A stretch of DNA of 21,261 bases, from the NCBI RefSeq assembly GCF_005081185.1, contig NZ_CP034870.1:223884-245144 (forward strand), written 5' to 3'. A program made the translations under genes and the position numbers. This document shows positions 17,415 through 21,261 of this stretch, one piece after another. The notes under the pieces are model-generated. The model saw only the letters and a program-made list of their open reading frames with translations, made no database searches and was not told where the DNA came from. Numbering within the stretch: position 1 is the first letter of the stretch; each line of letters opens with the position of its first letter. This stretch comes from Buchnera aphidicola (Lipaphis pseudobrassicae). Lineage in GTDB: Bacteria > Pseudomonadota > Gammaproteobacteria > Enterobacterales > Enterobacteriaceae.

Positions 17415-18484
17415 CAACAAACCTTTAAAGATATAAGACTGATTAACAGTAATATCAATGAAATAATCCAGAATCTTACAACTATTATAGGTTCTAATAT
17501 TCCTTTCATTTCATAATGATGATGAATTGGAGCCATTTTAAAAATTCTTTTCTTTCTGATTTTAAATGATATAATTTGCAAAATAACAGATATAGTTTCA
17601 AATACAAATACGCCTCCCATTATTATTAGCAATAACTCTTGATGCAATAGTATTGCCATTGTTCCTAAACATCCTCCTAATGATAAAGATCCAATATCTC
17701 CCATAAATATTTTTGCAGGATAACTATTGAACCATAAAAATCCTAATCCCGATCCAATAATTGCAGTACATAATACAACTAATTCATTTGAATTTTGTAT
17801 ATAATCTACATTTAAATAATTAGAATTTTTTATGTCAATACTTAGTAAAGATATTAACGTAAAACCACATGCTAATAGAATCACAGGCATAATAGCTAAA
17901 CCATCTAATCCGTCTGTTAAATTCACTGCATTACTAGTACCAACAATAACAAAATAAGATAGAAATATATGTAAATAATTGATTTCAATATTTTTTTTAA
18001 AAAAAGGAATTATTAATTGAGTAGAAATAACTTTTTCACTATCGTTATACATTGTATAAATTATTCCTAAAGCAACAATAGACAATAAAAAATATTTACA
18101 AAAAGGTGTTAATCCCCAAGAATTATTATATTTTATTTTTTTGTAATCATCTAAATAACCAATCAAACCATATGAGAGCAAAACACTTATAACATACCAA
18201 ACATAATTGTTAGATAAATCACAGTATAAAATTGTTGAAACTACTATAGAAATTATAATAAATAAACCACCAATAGTAGGGGTATTATTTTTCGTATAAT
18301 GGTTTTTAGGTCCATTTTTTCTTATTATTTGGTATTGTTGTATTTTTCTAAAAAATTTTATAAAATAAGGTCCAATAAACAAATTTATAAAAAAAGCAGT
18401 TAATAAACTAAATATTGCACGAAATGAAATATAAGAAATATTATTAGAATAATTATTTAGATATTTATACCACCAAATTAACAT
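17414..18484 (-). CDS. mraY: Phospho-MurNAc-pentapeptide translocase MraY
   Basis: Integral membrane enzyme that attaches phospho-MurNAc-pentapeptide to undecaprenyl phosphate, making lipid I. It is 356 aa against 360 in E. coli, with about ten transmembrane helices. The start MLIWWYKYLNN matches E. coli. Family motifs include the paired Asp of YLDDYKKI, the NAVNLTDGLDGLA nucleophile/Mg region, GFLWFNSYPAKIFMGDIGS, and the histidine segment MAPIHHHYE. It overlaps the 3' end of murF by 20 nt and shares its last base with the murD ATG. Because murF is frameshifted upstream, translation coupled to the murF 3' end may depend on how many ribosomes get past the frameshift. Confidence 0.98.
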   Translation of the reverse strand: MLIWWYKYLNNYSNNISYISFRAIFSLLTAFFINLFIGPYFIKFFRKIQQYQIIRKNGPKNHYTKNNTPTIGGLFIIISIVVSTILYCDLSNNYVWYVISVLLSYGLIGYLDDYKKIKYNNSWGLTPFCKYFLLSIVALGIIYTMYNDSEKVISTQLIIPFFKKNIEINYLHIFLSYFVIVGTSNAVNLTDGLDGLAIMPVILLACGFTLISLLSIDIKNSNYLNVDYIQNSNELVVLCTAIIGSGLGFLWFNSYPAKIFMGDIGSLSLGGCLGTMAILLHQELLLIIMGGVFVFETISVILQIISFKIRKKRIFKMAPIHHHYEMKGILEPIIVVRFWIISLILLLISLISLKVC

Positions 18485-19843
18485 GTTCTTGACTCTCTTT
18501 AATTAAATTTTGTACTATTTTCTCCATTTTTGCATTTCGAGAACCTTTAACTAAAATTGTAATTTTTTCTCTTTCAAAAAAAATTTTTTTTAAATATTTA
18601 TTTAATTTTTCTTTTGTAAAAAAATGTTTACCATTATTAAATGTTTTACTTATTTCATAACTTCTATTACCAATAGTAAGAATTTCATCTATATTAGATA
18701 AATTTGCAATATTTCCTATCATTTTATGATATAAAATACTTTTTTCTCCTAATTCAGACATATCTCCTGTAACTAATATTTTATATTTTGGCATATTTTC
18801 TAATACTTTAATCGCTGCAATCATAGACGAAACATTAGCATTATAAGTATCATTTATTAAAATTTTATGAGGTTTTAATTGAATCAGCTCGAGTCTTCCA
18901 GATACAATAGGAGTTTTTAATAGTCCATTTTTTATTTTTTTTAAAGGTATGTTAATAGAGAAAGCTAGTGCAGTTGCGGCTAATACATTAGATATACTTT
19001 GATAGCCTAAAAAAGGTAACGAAATATTTATTGTTCCAGAGGGTGTATGTATTGTAAAAGAAGTACCATATCTATGAATTTTAATATTACTAGAAAAAAA
19101 GTTACTGAGTTTTTTTTTTTAATAGAAAAGTATAAAATATTTTTTTTTTGTATTTTTTTTTTCCAACTGGAAAGATGATGACTATCTAAGTTTATAACTA
19201 CTGTACCATGATTTTTTAATCCAGAGAATATTTCTGATTTTGCATTAGATACTCCTATAAGTGATTTAAATCCTTTTAAATGAGCATAATAGATATTATT
19301 TATTAATACAACTTCTGGTTGACTAATATTACTAGTATAGAAAATTTCACCTGGTTGATTAGCACCTAATTCAATTACACCATATTGGTGTTCTAACGTA
19401 AGTTTTAATAAAGTAATAGGAACACCGATATTATTATTTAAATTTCCAGTGGTAGATATTGTTTTTCCATTTTGTGCTAATATAGAAGCTGTCATTTCTT
19501 TGACAGAAGTTTTACCACACGAACCTGTAATAGCTAATATTTTTGCATTGGTTATTTTTCTAATCCAAGAAGCAATTTGACCTAAAGCCATAGATGTATT
19601 TTTTACTACAATATAAGAAATGCAATATTTTATTTTTTTTTGTGTTATAACTGCAGAACATCCTTGAGAAATAGCATCTTTTATAAAAATATGAGCATCA
19701 AATTTTTTACCTATTAACGCAATAAACAAACAATCTGGAACAACTTTTTTGGTATCAATAACTATGTGATTTATTATTAAGTCTGATCCATATAAATTTC
19801 CGTTAATAATTTTAGCTATTTTTTTTAAGGATAGAGAAATCAT
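18465..19843 (-). CDS. murF: UDP-MurNAc-tripeptide--D-Ala-D-Ala ligase, split by a frameshift at an A11 run
   Basis: Adds D-Ala-D-Ala to UDP-MurNAc-tripeptide. The first frame (19843 to 19028, 271 codons) matches MurF to about residue 244: start MISLSLKKIAKIINGNL, P-loop ITGSCGKTS (107-113), TGNLNNNIGVP, IELGANQPGEI. After the A11 run (19110-19120) it becomes unrelated and stops 27 residues later. From that run on, homology continues in the -1 frame (LSNFFSSNIKIHRYGTSF, TPSGTINISLPFLGYQSISN, SGRLELIQL, NDTYNANVSSM, VTGDMSELGEK, LVKGSRNAKM) to the stop at 18465, with no stop in between. With 12 A, or a -1 slip, the product is 459 aa against 452 in E. coli. Everything else is conserved, so it is probably functional through slippage; a true pseudogene or a one-base sequencing error remain possible. 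Confidence 0.95.
19110..19120 (-). other. A11 slippage site in murF
   Basis: Eleven consecutive A on the coding strand, directly between the last homologous codon of the first frame (Ile-Lys-Lys-Lys, residue about 241-244) and the first of the second frame (Leu-Ser-Asn). It contains the A-AAA-AAA heptamer on which E. coli ribosomes shift by -1, and runs of this length also make RNA polymerase add or drop A. Adding one A restores the gene. It is the longest homopolymer I found in any coding region of the window. Confidence 0.85.
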
Positions 19844-21261
19844 GTTTTTTTTCCAATAAATTTAAAACTGTTGCTTCATCTGAATAATTAATACATTTGT
19901 CTTGAATAATTTGTATTTTTTCATGACCTTTTCCTGCTATAAAAATTATATGATTTAGTTTTGATTGATAAAAAGCATAATGTATTGCTTTTTTTCTATT
20001 TAGAATTGTTAATATATTTTTTTTTTGACAGCCCATTAATATATCGTTAATAATATTCATTTCTTTTTCATTTCTTGGATTGTCATTTGTAAGAATGATT
20101 TTATCTGCTATTTTTTCTGCTATAGAACCCATTATAGGACGTTTTTTTTTATCTCTTTCACCTCCACATCCAAATATACACCATATGTAATTTTTATGAT
20201 AATGTAAACGAATTGTGGTAAGTGCTTTTTCTAATGCATCAGGAGTATGTGCATAATCAATAATAAAAATTGGTTGTTTATTACGAATAAAAATTTGCAT
20301 TCGACCATTTATAGGTTTTATTGAACGAGATGTTGCAATTAAGTTTGATATATCATGACCTAATTCTAAAAGAGAAGCTAATGATAATAATAAATTTATA
20401 ACATTAAATTTTCCTATTAAACAAGATGATAAATTTCCTTCTCCCCAACTTGATTCAAATCTAATATTAGTTGAATTTTTTTCATATTTAACTTTAGTAG
20501 CGTTTATCCATTTTTTTGCATATTGTTTTTGTTTATTGTCTTTAATAGTAACAGCTACAGTGTGATAATTAAATAATTTTTTTAACCATATTTTTCCATA
20601 TTCATCATTTGCATTTAATATGATTTTTCTTACCGAATGTGTGCTAAATAATAACCATTTTGCTAATTCATATTGTTTCATATTTTTATGATAATCTAAA
20701 TGATCTTGACTAAGATTTGTAAATATTCCAATTTCAAAAGGAATACTTTTAACACGATGTTGTATTAAACCATGTGATGAAACTTCCATAGTAACTAATT
20801 TAGTTTTTTTTTCTAACATCATTTGTAAAAATGATTGTATGTAAATAGCTGAAGGTGTTGTATTTTTTGTTGGGTATAACGAATTATAAAAACCGTTTCC
20901 TAGTGTTCCAATAGTTGCTGTTTTAGTTCCTAAGATTTCACTCCATTGATTAATTAAATGCGTTACAGTAGTTTTCCCGTTAGTTCCAGTAACACCAATA
21001 ATTTTTATTTTTTTTCCCGGTTGTTTATAAAAACGACCTGCTAACATTGAAATGTTTTCAGAAAGTTTAAAAAAATATATAATAGGAATTTCATTAATAA
21101 AATGATATAATCCATGATTTTCTTTTTTTTTTGTTTCACATAAAATTGCAGCTGCTTTTTTGGTAATAGCATCAAAAATAAAATTACGTCCATCTGTTTT
21201 TATTCCTGAAACAGCTATAAATAAACTTCCTTTTATTAAATTTCTACTATCTATATTTAAA
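19812..21261 (-). CDS. murE: UDP-MurNAc-L-Ala-D-Glu--meso-diaminopimelate ligase (5' end outside window)
   Basis: Adds meso-diaminopimelate to the peptidoglycan precursor. The frame is open to the window edge: upstream of an internal ATG at 21047, 71 further codons continue (LNIDSRN, GSLFIAVSG, KTDGRNFI) and align with E. coli MurE from about residue 25, so about 24 codons including the start lie beyond 21261. 482 residues are visible. P-loop GVTGTNGKTT, NTTPSA, MEVSSHGL, SQDHLDYH and DYAHTPDAL are present. The DNPR motif (LTNDNPRNE) marks specificity for meso-diaminopimelate rather than lysine. The 3' end overlaps murF by 32 nt. An in-frame A10 run (21123-21132) has not shifted the frame. 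Confidence 0.97.
   Translation of the reverse strand, partial: LNIDSRNLIKGSLFIAVSGIKTDGRNFIFDAITKKAAAILCETKKKENHGLYHFINEIPIIYFFKLSENISMLAGRFYKQPGKKIKIIGVTGTNGKTTVTHLINQWSEILGTKTATIGTLGNGFYNSLYPTKNTTPSAIYIQSFLQMMLEKKTKLVTMEVSSHGLIQHRVKSIPFEIGIFTNLSQDHLDYHKNMKQYELAKWLLFSTHSVRKIILNANDEYGKIWLKKLFNYHTVAVTIKDNKQKQYAKKWINATKVKYEKNSTNIRFESSWGEGNLSSCLIGKFNVINLLLSLASLLELGHDISNLIATSRSIKPINGRMQIFIRNKQPIFIIDYAHTPDALEKALTTIRLHYHKNYIWCIFGCGGERDKKKRPIMGSIAEKIADKIILTNDNPRNEKEMNIINDILMGCQKKNILTILNRKKAIHYAFYQSKLNHIIFIAGKGHEKIQIIQDKCINYSDEATVLNLLEKKHDFSILKKNS

Noticed and set aside
16089..17420. Longer murD from TTG codons at 17420 or 17417
   Set aside because: The next codon is ATG in a TGATG overlap with the mraY stop, which is the more likely initiation site.
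18465..18824. A separate small gene encoding a MurF-like C-terminal domain
   Set aside because: The same frame is open and MurF-like all the way up to the A11 run at 19110, so it is the 3' half of murF and not an independent gene.
19812..21047. ATG at 21047 as the start of murE
   Set aside because: 71 more in-frame codons to the window edge align with the MurE N-terminal domain; the start lies outside the window.
1..21261. Mobile elements, CRISPR arrays, tRNA or rRNA genes, defence systems
   Set aside because: Both strands were read for repeats, transposase-like frames and cloverleaf-like G/C-rich stretches, and none was found; the window is almost fully occupied by conserved core genes.

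Overview
The window looks like a piece of the chromosome of Buchnera aphidicola, the obligate aphid endosymbiont. Three things point there. The DNA is very A+T rich, with many A/T homopolymers. The proteins closely match Escherichia coli homologues along nearly their full length. The gene order aceE-aceF-lpd / speD-speE-mtn-erpA-ftsZ-ftsA-ddlB-murC-murG-ftsW-murD-mraY-murF-murE is what I recall for Buchnera: an enterobacterial order from which many genes have been deleted. I cannot tell which aphid host lineage it comes from. I see no mobile elements, tRNAs, rRNAs, CRISPR arrays or phage genes.

Layout. Positions 1-5280 (+ strand) hold the pyruvate dehydrogenase operon: aceE (5' end outside the window), aceF and lpd. 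A strong hairpin followed by T residues closes it at 5283-5332. Everything to the right is on the - strand and converges on that hairpin. Read in transcription order (high to low coordinates), it starts with the dcw peptidoglycan and division cluster: murE (5' end beyond the window edge), murF, mraY, murD, ftsW, murG, murC, ddlB, ftsA, ftsZ. Then come erpA (Fe-S carrier), mtn (MTA/SAH nucleosidase), speE and speD (spermidine synthesis).

How the genes work together. MurC, MurD, MurE, MurF and Ddl build UDP-MurNAc-pentapeptide. MraY and MurG convert it to lipid II. FtsW, FtsA and FtsZ drive septal growth. SpeD and SpeE make spermidine and release methylthioadenosine, which Mtn cleaves. PDH feeds acetyl-CoA, and Lpd probably also serves 2-oxoglutarate dehydrogenase. 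ftsQ (normally between ddlB and ftsA) and lpxC (normally after ftsZ) are missing, as expected for reductive evolution.

Main points of interest. (1) murF is split by a frameshift exactly at an 11-A run; one extra A in the mRNA, or a -1 ribosomal slip, would restore a 459-residue MurF. (2) FtsA differs from E. coli at several positions where E. coli substitutions relieve the need for ZipA, and it sits beside a missing ftsQ. (3) AceF has a single lipoyl domain with Asn/Lys-rich linkers. (4) A hairpin after ftsZ pairs best in the mRNA-sense strand. I found no wholly new system; this is mostly a streamlined core region whose odd features are products of genome decay and possible transcript-level rescue.
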